Source: Candidatus Sulfotelmatobacter kueseliae (GTDB lineage Bacteria > Acidobacteriota > Terriglobia > Terriglobales > Acidobacteriaceae). From it: DNA of 54,748 nt. The notes beneath the pieces are model-generated. The model was not told the origin of the DNA. It ran no database searches and was given only the letters and a program-made list of their open reading frames with translations. Shown here in pieces: positions 41,837-50,686 of the stretch. Within the stretch, counting starts at the first letter, position 1. Each line of letters begins with the position of its first letter. Position numbers and translations under genes: made by a program. The stretch is from contig OMOD01000190.1 in the NCBI GenBank assembly GCA_900290255.1, positions 1-54,748 on the forward strand, written 5' to 3'.

Positions 41837-43408
41837 ATGGCCATCGTTGCGGGAGTAGATTTTGGCACGCTGAGCGTGCGGGTTTCGATCGTGGACAGCG
41901 AGCGCGGGCTGCTCGCTTCCGCGGTCGCCGAGATTCCTTTACATCGCAAGCGCGAGGACCCCGACTTCGCGACGCAATCCCATGAAGATCACATGCGGGC
42001 GCTGGCCGAAGCCACGCGGCAGGCGGTGAACTGGGCAGGAATCAGCAGCGACCAGGTGCAGTCCATTGCGCTCGACACGACCGGATCAAGCGTGGTTCCG
42101 GTGGGCGAAGGCCTGGTTCCTCTGGACGACTACTACCTGTGGTGCGACCACCGGGCGAAGCAGGAAGCCGCCGAAATCACCGAAGTGGCCCACCGCGAAA
42201 AGCTGGAGGCGATCGAGTGGTGCGGCGGCGTTTATTCATCGGAGTGGGGATTCGCCAAGCTGCTGCACTGGCTGCGGCACAATCCGGCGAAGCGCGCGAA
42301 GTTCGTCACCGCATTTGAGCACTGCGACATGGTCGCGGCCACTCTTTGCGGCATCACCGATGCGAAGCAGGTGAAGCGCAGTGTCTGCGCCATGGGCCAT
42401 AAGTGGATGTGGAACGCTTCCCTCGGCGGGCTTCCGCCGGAGAGTTTCCTGGTGAAGGTGGACCCACTTCTGGCGGGAGTGCGGGCGAAACTGGAAGGCG
42501 AGTACGCCACCTCCGACAAGATTGCGGGAAAATTGTCACCGCAGTGGGCGAAGAAACTCGGCCTGCGCGCCGGCATTCCAATTCCGGTGGGCGCTTTCGA
42601 TGCGCACTGGGACGCGATCGGCGCCGGGGCGAAAGAAGGCGATGTGGTCAACGTGGTGGGCACCTCAACCTGCATCATCGCCTACGCGCGCAAGCCGCAG
42701 CTTATTCCGGGAGTCTGTGGCGTCGTGCCCGGAAGCGTGCATCCTCAGTACACGGGCATTGAAGCAGGCCTTTCCGCCACCGGAGACATTTTCAGCGCGA
42801 TCGCACGCCGGGCCGGAACCACGGTCGAAGAACTGAGCAAAGGACTGGCCGGCTATCGGGCAGGACAAACCGGCTTGCTCCGCATGACCTGGGACAACGG
42901 CGACCGCACCGTGTTGGTGAATCCTCTTCTCGGCGGGATGACGCTGGGATGGAACCTGCAACACACGGCGCAGGACGAACTGTTCGCCGCTATCGAAGGC
43001 ACGGCGTTTCACACCCGCGTGATTCTCGACCGCATGAGCGAGTACGGCGCGCCCACCGAGCGCGTCATCAACGGCGGCGGAATTCCGCAAAGTAACCCCG
43101 CCCTGAACCAGGTCTATGCCAACGTGCTGGGTCGCCCGGTGCTGGTGCCCTCCAGCAAAGTGACGGGGCTTGGATCTGCAATCTTCGCAATCCTGGCAGC
43201 GGGAAGCTTTAAGACGATCGACGAGGCGCAGCGAAAGGTTTGCCCGGCATACACCGTCTTCGAACCGCAGCCCGAAACACAACCGGTTTACAACGAACTC
43301 TACGAACTCTTTCGCAGGATATATTTCGATTTCGGACGTCCGGCAGAAACATCAGCCTTCGGCATGGCACTGCCCAAGTTGATTCAGATTGCCCGGCGCG
43401 AGGGCTAG
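41837..43408 (+). CDS. araB: L-ribulokinase
   Basis: FGGY-family kinase that phosphorylates L-ribulose. 523 residues from ATG 41837, with AGGTGAG upstream. Motifs: N-terminal VAGVDFGTLSVRVSIVDSE, ALDTTGSSVVPVGE, then GAFDAHWDAIGAG and VNVVGTSTCIIAYARK. The second ATPase half has GGGIPQSNPALNQVYANVLG. Length fits ribulokinase rather than xylulokinase. It completes the araD, isomerase, araB set. A 289-nt repeat-rich gap separates it from the isomerase, so its transcript may be reduced or processed. Confidence 0.9.
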   Translation: MAIVAGVDFGTLSVRVSIVDSERGLLASAVAEIPLHRKREDPDFATQSHEDHMRALAEATRQAVNWAGISSDQVQSIALDTTGSSVVPVGEGLVPLDDYYLWCDHRAKQEAAEITEVAHREKLEAIEWCGGVYSSEWGFAKLLHWLRHNPAKRAKFVTAFEHCDMVAATLCGITDAKQVKRSVCAMGHKWMWNASLGGLPPESFLVKVDPLLAGVRAKLEGEYATSDKIAGKLSPQWAKKLGLRAGIPIPVGAFDAHWDAIGAGAKEGDVVNVVGTSTCIIAYARKPQLIPGVCGVVPGSVHPQYTGIEAGLSATGDIFSAIARRAGTTVEELSKGLAGYRAGQTGLLRMTWDNGDRTVLVNPLLGGMTLGWNLQHTAQDELFAAIEGTAFHTRVILDRMSEYGAPTERVINGGGIPQSNPALNQVYANVLGRPVLVPSSKVTGLGSAIFAILAAGSFKTIDEAQRKVCPAYTVFEPQPETQPVYNELYELFRRIYFDFGRPAETSAFGMALPKLIQIARREG

Positions 43409-43430
43409 AGCAATCCCGCAGCTGTACCCG

Positions 43431-43477
43431 TGTGGGGACAGCCGTCCTCGGCTGTCCGGCGGAGCGAAGCTCCGCGG
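43431..43477. repeat. REP-like repeat (family A)
   Basis: GTGGGGACAGCCGTCCTC and GGCTGTCC form one hairpin, followed by GGCGGAGCGAAGCTCCGC (about 43458-43475), identical to the second hairpin of the selD insertion. Confidence 0.75.
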
Positions 43478-43505
43478 AGTGGATACTGCTCGCAAGACAA
43501 GGCGC

Positions 43506-44039
43506 TTATTTCGCTTTCGTGGCCTTCCCGTCCATGATGAGCGTCCACTTGGTTCCGTCCTGCGACATTTCGTAGCTGAAGTCGTAGGACGACGGAGAAG
43601 TGATCTTCACGGTGAAGCGGCCTGCCATGGTCATGCCGTTCATCTTTTCGTCGTTGGTCCAAGTCCAGGTGTCGCTGTTGAGCGAGCCTTTGGAATCGGT
43701 GAACTCTCCCCAGCTGTTGAATTCGCGGTAGGTGTAGGCCTTGCCGTCGGTGGAATATCCCATGATGGACACGCCGGAACCGTTGCCCATGGTGTTGCTC
43801 TTGTAGTCGATATGGCAGACGAGGAAGAAGTTGCCCTCCATCCAGTCGCATTTCTCGGTTTCGGTCACTTTGCCGGCGGGCCCCATGGAGCTGGGTTTGA
43901 CGTCGCCCTCGAGCGTCCATGAACCGGCGAAGATGTCGAGCTTCTTGTGCTCCGGACCGGGCTTCGGCATTTCCATTTGCGCCAGCGCTGCCGCTGCCAG
44001 CACCAGCCACGCCGCAGAGATCGTTGCTAGAGTTTTCAT
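43506..44039 (-). CDS. Exported DUF1579 protein
   Basis: 177 residues with a signal peptide (LATISAAWLVLAAAALAQ). The mature domain PGPEHKKLDIFAGSWTLEGDV, GYSTDGKAYTYREFNSWGEF and GRFTVKITSPSSYDFSYE matches the DUF1579/THAP4-like beta-barrel. That family is often periplasmic and of unknown role. A minus-strand neighbour upstream is the DUF4440 gene, separated by a word repeat. No ligand or enzyme activity is known. Confidence 0.8.
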   Translation of the reverse strand: MKTLATISAAWLVLAAAALAQMEMPKPGPEHKKLDIFAGSWTLEGDVKPSSMGPAGKVTETEKCDWMEGNFFLVCHIDYKSNTMGNGSGVSIMGYSTDGKAYTYREFNSWGEFTDSKGSLNSDTWTWTNDEKMNGMTMAGRFTVKITSPSSYDFSYEMSQDGTKWTLIMDGKATKAK

Positions 44040-44058
44040 CGCGCCCCCCAGGAAAATT

Positions 44059-44195
44059 ATTGATGGTTGATTTCTTGATTGTTGACTTAGGACAGTCTCC
44101 CCAATTGGGCGAAATATTAGACTGAGTCGAGGAACGCGTCAATGCGCTTCCGGGCGGGTTTTCAATCAACTATCACAAATCAACAATCAACAATT
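44059..44195. repeat. Inverted-arm TTGATTGTTGA word repeat
   Basis: The left arm ATTGATGGTTGATTTCTTG (44059-44077, continuing ATTGTTGAC) and the right arm 44161-44195 (complement ATTGTTGATTGTTGATTTG) face each other across about 75 nt. The GTTGATTTCTTG and TGTTGA words recur at 44803-44831 in the opposite orientation to the left arm. Confidence 0.65.
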
Positions 44196-44199
44196 GTTT

Positions 44200-44670
44200 C
44201 TACCAGTCGCCCCAGTGAGCGACCGTCATCTGCTGGAATCTCATCTTCCACGCCTCGCCCTGTTTGACCCAGACGGTGCTGAAATGCTGATAGCGCGGCG
44301 GCGGGCCCTGGTCCTCCGACGCCGGAACGCGCAGCACCACATCGTAGGTCACGATGCCAACGCCGTCGCTGACCGTCATCGCCTTCATGTTGTAAGGCAG
44401 CAGATCAACCCCGCCATAGGAGAACTGGCCAATCATTTCCTGGCGGTCGTAGAGCTCCCCGTCGAAGGCGACGAAAGAAAAGTCGTCGGTGAGCGTCTGC
44501 TTGAAGAAGGCTCGATCTCCCTTTTTCACCGCTTCCACATAGCTCTTCTCGGCGGCCATGAGCGTCTGCTCCAGAGGACTCGGAGGCTTGGCCGGTGCAG
44601 CCGCCTGTCCGACCCCGCAAATGTTAGACGCAAGAAGAATCACAATGAGAGCAACCAAGCCACGTTTCAT
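44200..44670 (-). CDS. Exported DUF4440/SnoaL-like protein
   Basis: 156 residues from ATG 44670, chosen because GGAGGTG lies just upstream. A signal peptide (LVALIVILLASNICGVGQA) precedes an NTF2-like fold: LEQTLMAAEKSYVEAVKKG, LTDDFSFVAFDGE, FSTVWVKQGEAWKMRFQQ. DUF4440 proteins are cone-shaped ligand binders of unknown substrate. It is followed by a word repeat and then the DUF1579 gene on the same strand. Confidence 0.8.
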   Translation of the reverse strand: MKRGLVALIVILLASNICGVGQAAAPAKPPSPLEQTLMAAEKSYVEAVKKGDRAFFKQTLTDDFSFVAFDGELYDRQEMIGQFSYGGVDLLPYNMKAMTVSDGVGIVTYDVVLRVPASEDQGPPPRYQHFSTVWVKQGEAWKMRFQQMTVAHWGDW

Positions 44671-44727
44671 GCCACACCTCCTAACAGTCCTTGTCATTTG
44701 CAGCGGCAGAGCGCATGCCAAACGATT

Positions 44728-44831
44728 TTGTCATTCCGAGGAGCAAAGCGACAAGGAACCTGCTTTTACCTTGCCCTCGAAATAACGCTGCTCGAGCACG
44801 CCATAATCAACAGTCAAGAAATCAACAATGT
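44728..44831. repeat. Two dispersed repeats upstream of hisS stop
   Basis: GTCATTCCGAGGAGCAAAGC and ACAAGGAACCTGC (44732-44764) belong to the GTCATCC-type family. CATAATCAACAGTCAAG (44803-44819, then AAATCAACAATG) is an arm of the TTGATTGTTGA word family, without its own partner here. Confidence 0.6.
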
Positions 44832-44838
44832 TTCCAGA

Positions 44839-46116
44839 TCACTTTTCCTGAATCCTGTGCGCGAGGTCGCCGCGCGCCACCTGCACCTGCTCCGCCGTCG
44901 CCAGATTCTTCAGCGCAAAGGCGCCAGCTTTCACTTCATTCTCACCCACGATCAGAATGTACTTCGCTCCCGCCTTGGTCGCCGCTTCAAATGATTTTTT
45001 CAGCCGGAAGGTCTCGTCGCCCAATTCGACCACCAGATCATGCTGCCGCAACTCGCGCGCCAGCCGCGCTGCCTCGCCATTCATGCCCGCGCCCAGCGGC
45101 GCCACATAAACATCCGGCTTGCGCAGGACGCCCTCAGCCGTCTCCTTGAGCGACATGACCAGCCGGTCTTCGCCGATGGCGAAACCAATTCCCGGCGCGG
45201 CCGGGCCGCCGAGCGACTCGGAAAGCCCGTCATAGCGCCCGCCGCCGAGGATCGCGTTCTGCGCCCCCAGCGCGCCGTGGGTGAACTCGAACGCCGTGCG
45301 GGTGTAGTAGTCGAGGCCGCGGACCAGGCGGTCGTTTATTTGAAACTCGACACCGACCGACTTCAGGATTTCCTGCACCGCCTCGAAGTGCGCGCGGCAA
45401 GGCTCATCCAGAAACTGGCTGATGCGCGGCAGCTTCTCGATGATCGGCTGATCCTCGGGGACTTTGCAATCGAATACGCGCAGCGGGTTGGTGACGGCCC
45501 GGCGCTGACAATCGGCGCACATCTTCCCCACCACCGGTTTCAGCGCCTGGCGCAGCGCTTCGTTGAACCGGGCGCGGTCGTTGGCGCAGCCGACCGAATT
45601 CAGCTCCAGATTCCAATCGGTGATTCCGAGCCGGTTGAGCAGCGTGGCCAGCATCTCGAGGACTTCGGCGTCGCGGGCGGGAGAGTCGCTGCCCGCTGAC
45701 GCCGGTCCGATGATTTCGGCATCGATCTGATAGAACTGGCGGTAGCGTCCTTTTTGCGGACGCTCGCGGCGAAACATCGGTCCGATGCAGTAAAGCTTGT
45801 TGAGGCCGCGATCCCAGAGTTTGTGCTCGATGTAGGCGCGGACGATGCCGGCGGTGGCTTCAGGGCGGAGGGTTAGGGATTGTCCTTTCTCGCTGGCCGC
45901 GCGCCCGCGGTCCTCCCACGTGTACATCTCTTTCGAGACAATATCCGTTTCCTCGCCCACGCTGCGCGAGAACAGCGCCGTCTCTTCGAAGATCGGCGTG
46001 CGAATTTCCTGGAAGTTGTAGGCGCGAAAAACGTCCCGCACCGCCGCTTCCACAAAGTTCCACAGCGCCGTGTCCGGCGGCAGCAGATCCCGCGTTCCTC
46101 GGACCGCCTTAATCAT
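44839..46116 (-). CDS. hisS: Histidyl-tRNA synthetase
   Basis: Charges tRNA-His with histidine. 425 residues from ATG 46116, with GGGAG 5 nt upstream. A TTG at 46128 in frame is not needed. Class II motifs: AVRGTRDLLPPD, motif 2 MFRRERPQKGRYRQFYQ, His-specific RGLDYYTRTAFEF, and motif 3 GGGRYDGLSESLGG to GFAIGEDRL. The anticodon-binding domain (about 330-425) follows. No aspS or other tRNA synthetase is adjacent. Repeat clusters lie on both sides. Confidence 0.97.
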   Translation of the reverse strand: MIKAVRGTRDLLPPDTALWNFVEAAVRDVFRAYNFQEIRTPIFEETALFSRSVGEETDIVSKEMYTWEDRGRAASEKGQSLTLRPEATAGIVRAYIEHKLWDRGLNKLYCIGPMFRRERPQKGRYRQFYQIDAEIIGPASAGSDSPARDAEVLEMLATLLNRLGITDWNLELNSVGCANDRARFNEALRQALKPVVGKMCADCQRRAVTNPLRVFDCKVPEDQPIIEKLPRISQFLDEPCRAHFEAVQEILKSVGVEFQINDRLVRGLDYYTRTAFEFTHGALGAQNAILGGGRYDGLSESLGGPAAPGIGFAIGEDRLVMSLKETAEGVLRKPDVYVAPLGAGMNGEAARLARELRQHDLVVELGDETFRLKKSFEAATKAGAKYILIVGENEVKAGAFALKNLATAEQVQVARGDLAHRIQEK

Positions 46117-46139
46117 TCCAGCTCCCAATCCTCTGTTCC

Positions 46140-46290
46140 CCGGTCCCGGAGGGACCTCTGATAGTAGCCCGCCGCTTCAGCGGCGGCTGAAGCCACCCTC
46201 GGAGCCCGTGCCGTAGGCACGGCTGAAACGTACCCCAAGCTCCGGCGTTGAAACGCCGGGCTACTATCAACCGTCCCTCCGGGACGCTTG
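46140..46290. repeat. Palindromic repeat cluster (family B)
   Basis: GTCCCGGAGGGAC, GTAGCCCGCCGCTTCAGC (46163-46180, continuing GGCGG), GTGCCGTAGGCAC (46208-46220), CCGGCGTTGAAACGCCGG (46242-46259, followed by GCTAC) and CGTCCCTCCGGGACG (46272-46286). The unit order nearly repeats that at 41590-41800. Confidence 0.75.
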
Positions 46291-46299
46291 CTCTTCCTG

Positions 46300-46392
46300 A
46301 CGTCTGAGGTCCGACGCCTGGGGTCTGAGGTCCGACGCCTGAGGTCTGACGTCCGACTCTGACGTCCGACTCTGGCCTCCGACCTACGACGC
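46300..46392. repeat. GGTCTGAGGTCCGAC word repeat
   Basis: Five or more tandem copies of GACGTCTGAGGTCCGACG-like words end at the stop codon of the carbonic anhydrase gene. The same words, inverted about a core, form an insertion in mtaB (52322-52430). Only one arm is present here. Confidence 0.65.
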
Positions 46393-46905
46393 CTATCTTT
46401 CCTTCAAATACTCATCCTTATACCCGAGATAATTCCGCGCATACCGCATAATCATCTCGTCCTCGGCAGGCCCGACCTTGCGCCGGAACTTGCCCGGCGA
46501 GCCTACCCACAGCGATCCCGGCTCGACCACGGTTTTCTCCGGAATCAGCGTTCCCGCGGCAATGATCGAACCGGCTCCGATGCGCGCTCCATTCAGAATA
46601 ATCGAGCCCATGCCGATCAGGCAGCGGTCTTCGACCACACATCCGTGCAGCGTCACGGAATGGCCCACGGTGACATACTCGCCGACATACACGCCCCACT
46701 GCTGCTTCATTCCATGGAGCACGCTGTTGTCCTGCACGTTCGAGCAAGCGCCAATGCGAATCTCGTGCACATCGCCGCGCACGACCGCATTCATCCACAC
46801 GGAGGCGTGCTCACCGAGGACGACATCACCGATGATCTGCGCCGATTCGTCGACATAACAAGTCGCCGGGATCGTCGGTCGCACGCCTTTGTAGGATCGG
46901 ATCAT
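46393..46905 (-). CDS. Gamma-class carbonic anhydrase-like protein
   Basis: 170 residues of left-handed beta-helix hexapeptide repeats (ESAQIIGDVVLGEHASVW, then VRGDVHEIRIGACSNVQDNS). Metal-binding histidines typical of the gamma-CA/PaaY/YrdA group are seen as H64 (VLHGMK), H82 and H87 (VGHSVTLHGC). These enzymes hydrate CO2 or are inactive relatives, and the activity here is not certain. GAAAGAG precedes ATG 46905. It lies downstream of nothing obvious. The stop codon touches a word repeat. Confidence 0.88.
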   Translation of the reverse strand: MIRSYKGVRPTIPATCYVDESAQIIGDVVLGEHASVWMNAVVRGDVHEIRIGACSNVQDNSVLHGMKQQWGVYVGEYVTVGHSVTLHGCVVEDRCLIGMGSIILNGARIGAGSIIAAGTLIPEKTVVEPGSLWVGSPGKFRRKVGPAEDEMIMRYARNYLGYKDEYLKER

Positions 46906-46992
46906 GCTCTTTCAGAAGGAAATTGAAAATACCACGAGAGAGCGGGCGGGCGTAAGGGGCGCTGCTTGGTAGGGACCCCGTTGAAATCTATC

Positions 46993-47085
46993 TTCGAGAG
47001 GGATCTCCCGGGCAACCGGACCTGTCTACGGGAGATCCCTCGTTCCGCCTGAAGAGCGGCTTCACTCGGGATGACGCCATAGCTG
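46993..47085. repeat. GTCATCCCGAGTGAAG-type repeat
   Basis: A GAGAGGGATCTCCCG arm (46996-47010) is inverted at CGGGAGATCCCTCG (47029-47042). TCACTCGGGATGACGCC follows (47071-47087). This is the family seen at 19318 and 44728. The 424-nt gap also holds TGCTATACA (47167-47175), an extended -10-like site 155 nt before the receptor gene, and nothing else recognisable. Confidence 0.6.
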
Positions 47086-47329
47086 GGGGCGGCGCACTTT
47101 CATTCCCACTCCGGGAATTATTTCGGAAAAAGACTCGCCCCATCACTGAACTCTGTTCCCCAACCATGCTATACAAAACTCGGGTTTCTTCTATTCCGCG
47201 GAGGAGCCTTCCGGCCGCGCCTTCCTAGGAGCGCCCTCCGGCACTGCTCCGCGGACTTTCCCGCCTCGCGTCCGGTTAACGCGCGTCGGGCCGACCCTCC
47301 GAGCCGATCTCCGCCGAGGGAACGCCCTT

Positions 47330-50300
47330 ATGATTTCGACGCGCTTTGTTTCTCTTCTTGTTCTCATACCGCTGGTGATCGCCCTGCCCGCTCGCCTCGG
47401 CGCTCAGGATTCCGCTACCGGAGCGATTCGTGGCACGGTTCTCGATTCCTCCGGCAGCCGCATCGCCCGGGCTTCCATCGTGGTGGTGAACACTGCGACC
47501 GGCGCTCGCTACACCGCGACCAGCGACGGCGAGGGCCGCTTCGCCCTCGAATTGCTGCCTCCCGGGGATTACTCGGCTCGCGTGGTCGCCGAGGGCATGT
47601 CGCCCCAGGTCACGCCTCAGTTGCACGTGGACGTGGGCGGTGCCGCCGAACTGGGGTACCGGCTCACCGTCGCGGGAGTTCAGGAGAATATCACCGTCTC
47701 GGCGTCGCCCAGCCTGGTCGACACCAATCCCAGCGCGGTCTCGACGCTGCTCGACGAGCGGGCGATCGGCGACCTGCCCCTCAACGGCCGCCGCTTTTCC
47801 GACCTCATGCTGCTCTCGCCCGGTGTCACGCAGGATCCGCGCAGCTTGAACTCCGCCACGAACGGCGACCTTTCTTTCGGCGGCATCCGCGGTTTTCAGA
47901 ACGGTTTTCTTGTGGATGGCGGCGACTACAACAACTCTTTCTTCGCCCAGGCTCTGGGACGCTACCGTGCTCCCTACCAGTTTTCGACCGAAGTGGTGCA
48001 GGAGTTCCGCGTGTCTTCGAATTCGTATGGCGCGGAGCTGGGGCGCTCGGGCGGCGCCGTGGTGAATGTCGTGACCAAATCCGGCTCGAATCATGTGCAC
48101 GGAACGGCGTTCTACTATCTGCGCGATAGTGCTCTCGGCGCGGCCGATCCTTTTCTGGCTTTCAGACCGCACAATCGCCAGCAGCAGGCCGGAGGCACGA
48201 TCGGCGGCCCGCTCAAACGCAACAAGACGTTCTTTTTCGTCGGATTCGACCAGCACATCTTCCACGTGCCCAACGTCGTGGAGTTTCTGAACGGCAGCGC
48301 GCAGGTCGTGCCCCAGCCCGGCACCGGTCCTTACACGCCCGGAGACTACGATTCAACCGATCAAGCGTTGGTCTTCGCTGCCGCCGCACAACTGACCTCG
48401 CTTGCCGGAGAATACCCGGCGGCGCAGATCGGCAACTCCGCCTACGCCAAGCTCGACATCAACCTTACGCCGCACCATCAGCTCGCGCTGCGCGTGAACA
48501 CCTCGCGCTACTGGAGATCGAACAACGTCTTTCTCGATCCGGGCAGCCCGGTCACATACGACTCGATCAGCGACAACGGCGAGGAAACCGTGGCCACCGA
48601 AACCGTATCGCTGTCGCTTACCTCAAGCCTCTCGCCGCGCTGGATCAGCCACCTCCGCGCCCAGTTCTCGCGCGACCTGCAACAGTCTTACAGCAACACC
48701 AGCGACGTGCTGGTGAAGATTCCCAACATCCTCGACGGCATGGGGCGAAGCGACCTGCTTCCCCGGCAGACGCGCCAGCACAAACTGCAAGTTGCCGAAA
48801 CTCTGAGCCTTGAGAGCAGCCGCAATTCGTGGAAACTCGGCGGCGATGGCTTGCTGACCCGGATTTATGATTTCTTCCCCAGCCAGCAGAGCGGAGAATT
48901 TCTCTTCTATCCCATCAAAGTCGATCCCTTTACTTTCGAGCCGATGGAAGCCGGCCTCGAACTCTCGCCTCTGCGGGCTTACGCTCACGAGGTCCCGCAC
49001 TACTATCTGCAGAGTTTCGGCAGCGCCACATCGAATCCCGACAGCAACGAATATGCGGCTTTCGCCCAGGACACGATCCGCGTGACCGACCGCCTGGCCG
49101 TGAACCTGGGCGTGCGCTGGGATTTGCAGACCTTCACGACTGCCGGACTCGTGTCGAACCCGCTGTTTCCGCCCTCCGGGAAAGTTCCATACCAGCCGTA
49201 CAACTTCGCGCCTCGCGCCGGATACGGGATCTTCTACGTGCGCATTCCGCAGATTTACAACTCGGTGGTCCAGACCGACAACGGCATCACCGACGCGCAA
49301 ATTTTCCTGAATGACACCAACTACTACGACCACCAGGTCTTCCCCACGTATCCCAATCCACTGGTGAGCTGTCCGCTTTCCGCGGCGAACTGCTCGCTGC
49401 CCGCCGGATTCACCCAGGGCGTGACCAATGACGTCTCCGCTTTCGCGCCTAACTTCGTCACTCCGCGGGTGCAGCAGGCGAGCATCACCTTCGAGAAAGA
49501 AGTTGCCGGGCGCACGACCGTCGCTTTGTCCTTGCTCAACGTTCGCGGCGAACATTTGATCCGTGCCCTGGATGTGAACCTGCCGCCGCCCACAGCGCTG
49601 ACTTATCCCATCTTCGATTCGACCGGCTCGATCTTTCAGGGCGGATACTATACGGTCGACTCTTTCGCCAGCTGGCAGTTCACCCAGTCGCTGACTTGTC
49701 CCTGGCCGCCCTGCATTAACCCGCTCGGGCGCCCGATCGCGCAACTGGGCGCGATCGACGAGTTTCAGAGCGCGGCTTCCAGCCTCTACAACGGAGCCAC
49801 ACTCTCCATCAACCGGCGCGTGGCTCACGGAACTTATCTGCGCCTCTCCTACACGTATGCCCGCGCCATGGACGACGGCCAGGACGCCCTCGTCGCCGGC
49901 CAGCCCGCCACGGTGCAGAATTCCTACGAGCCCAACGCCGAACGCGGACCAAGCGTGACCGACCAGCGCCATCGCCTGGTTGCGGCGGTTTCCGTCGAGC
50001 CGCGTCCCTTTCACCGCGGTCATGAACTGGCTGGCCGCTTCTTCAACAACTGGAAGATGTCCACGGTCGTCAACTACGGCAGTGGACGCCCGGTCAACGC
50101 GACCGTGGCCGGCGATCCCAACCAGGATGGCAACGATTTGAACGACCGTCTGCCCGGCTATAGCCGCAACGCCTTCACCGGCCCCGATTACGCCACCGCC
50201 GACCTGCGGCTCACCCGCAGAATCCATTTCTCGGAGCGCTATAAGCTCGACTTTGTCGCCGAAGCGTTCAACCTCTCCAACCGCGATAACCAGCGGGTCG

Positions 50301-50470
50301 AGATTACTTCAAACGGCTTGGTCGCAAACGCCAGCACCTTCGTGCAGAGTTATGTCACAGGCGGCATTGCTCCCTACCCGGGTTACTACGAGCTGCCCGG
50401 TAATTTCATGAAGCCCAACGCCGCCTATGCGCCCCGCCAGGTTCAGCTGGCGCTGAAGCTTATTTTCTAG
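47330..50470 (+). CDS. TonB-dependent receptor with carboxypeptidase-regulatory-like domain
   Basis: 1046 residues. A signal peptide (FVSLLVLIPLVIALPARLGA) is followed by a carboxypeptidase-regulatory-like beta domain (about 28-112; AIRGTVLDSSGSRIARASIV, GRFALELLPPGDYSARVVAEG). The plug has LPLNGRRFSDLMLLSPG and AELGRSGGAVVNVVTKSGSN (about 145-255). A long beta-barrel ends in VQLALKLIF with the C-terminal Phe. This is the Oar-like acidobacterial class, thought to import large substrates at the outer membrane. ATG 47330 follows GAGGG at 47316-47320. The ligand is unknown. A second TonB receptor is not in the window. Confidence 0.92.
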   Translation: MISTRFVSLLVLIPLVIALPARLGAQDSATGAIRGTVLDSSGSRIARASIVVVNTATGARYTATSDGEGRFALELLPPGDYSARVVAEGMSPQVTPQLHVDVGGAAELGYRLTVAGVQENITVSASPSLVDTNPSAVSTLLDERAIGDLPLNGRRFSDLMLLSPGVTQDPRSLNSATNGDLSFGGIRGFQNGFLVDGGDYNNSFFAQALGRYRAPYQFSTEVVQEFRVSSNSYGAELGRSGGAVVNVVTKSGSNHVHGTAFYYLRDSALGAADPFLAFRPHNRQQQAGGTIGGPLKRNKTFFFVGFDQHIFHVPNVVEFLNGSAQVVPQPGTGPYTPGDYDSTDQALVFAAAAQLTSLAGEYPAAQIGNSAYAKLDINLTPHHQLALRVNTSRYWRSNNVFLDPGSPVTYDSISDNGEETVATETVSLSLTSSLSPRWISHLRAQFSRDLQQSYSNTSDVLVKIPNILDGMGRSDLLPRQTRQHKLQVAETLSLESSRNSWKLGGDGLLTRIYDFFPSQQSGEFLFYPIKVDPFTFEPMEAGLELSPLRAYAHEVPHYYLQSFGSATSNPDSNEYAAFAQDTIRVTDRLAVNLGVRWDLQTFTTAGLVSNPLFPPSGKVPYQPYNFAPRAGYGIFYVRIPQIYNSVVQTDNGITDAQIFLNDTNYYDHQVFPTYPNPLVSCPLSAANCSLPAGFTQGVTNDVSAFAPNFVTPRVQQASITFEKEVAGRTTVALSLLNVRGEHLIRALDVNLPPPTALTYPIFDSTGSIFQGGYYTVDSFASWQFTQSLTCPWPPCINPLGRPIAQLGAIDEFQSAASSLYNGATLSINRRVAHGTYLRLSYTYARAMDDGQDALVAGQPATVQNSYEPNAERGPSVTDQRHRLVAAVSVEPRPFHRGHELAGRFFNNWKMSTVVNYGSGRPVNATVAGDPNQDGNDLNDRLPGYSRNAFTGPDYATADLRLTRRIHFSERYKLDFVAEAFNLSNRDNQRVEITSNGLVANASTFVQSYVTGGIAPYPGYYELPGNFMKPNAAYAPRQVQLALKLIF

Positions 50471-50535
50471 CAGGCTGCTGAAAACTCGATGGTGCAGTGA
50501 TTTTGGGTGGCGCAGCGCTTCAGCGCCGCGATTAG
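50469..50535. repeat. Repeat pair shared with mtaB insertion
   Basis: AGCAGGCTGCTGAAAACTC (50468-50486) resembles 54689-54705 and 5628-5641. GGGTGGCGCAGCGCTTC (50505-50521, then AGCGCCGCGAT) matches the first insertion in mtaB at 51922-51950 almost exactly. The rest of the 216-nt gap carries the rpsU promoter region, including the palindrome TTGAC-N7-GTCAA (50620-50636). Confidence 0.75.
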
Positions 50536-50686
50536 CGAGGTCATCTTCGCACGGTATTCGTCTCAAAATGATATTCGCCGGGGATGCGACCTTTTCTGCA
50601 GGAATTTCGGCGCTTCCCCTTGACTTGGGAGGTCAATCCTGAAATAACTATTCGGTCCCACCGGACGAGTTTGGGGGTGTGTCAGT

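Noticed and set aside
46300-46392. Possible CRISPR-like array
   Set aside because: The repeated words have no regular spacers, are degenerate and no cas genes are near.
48623-50227. Open frame antisense to the TonB-dependent receptor
   Set aside because: Gly/Val/Arg-rich shadow without domain or ribosome site.
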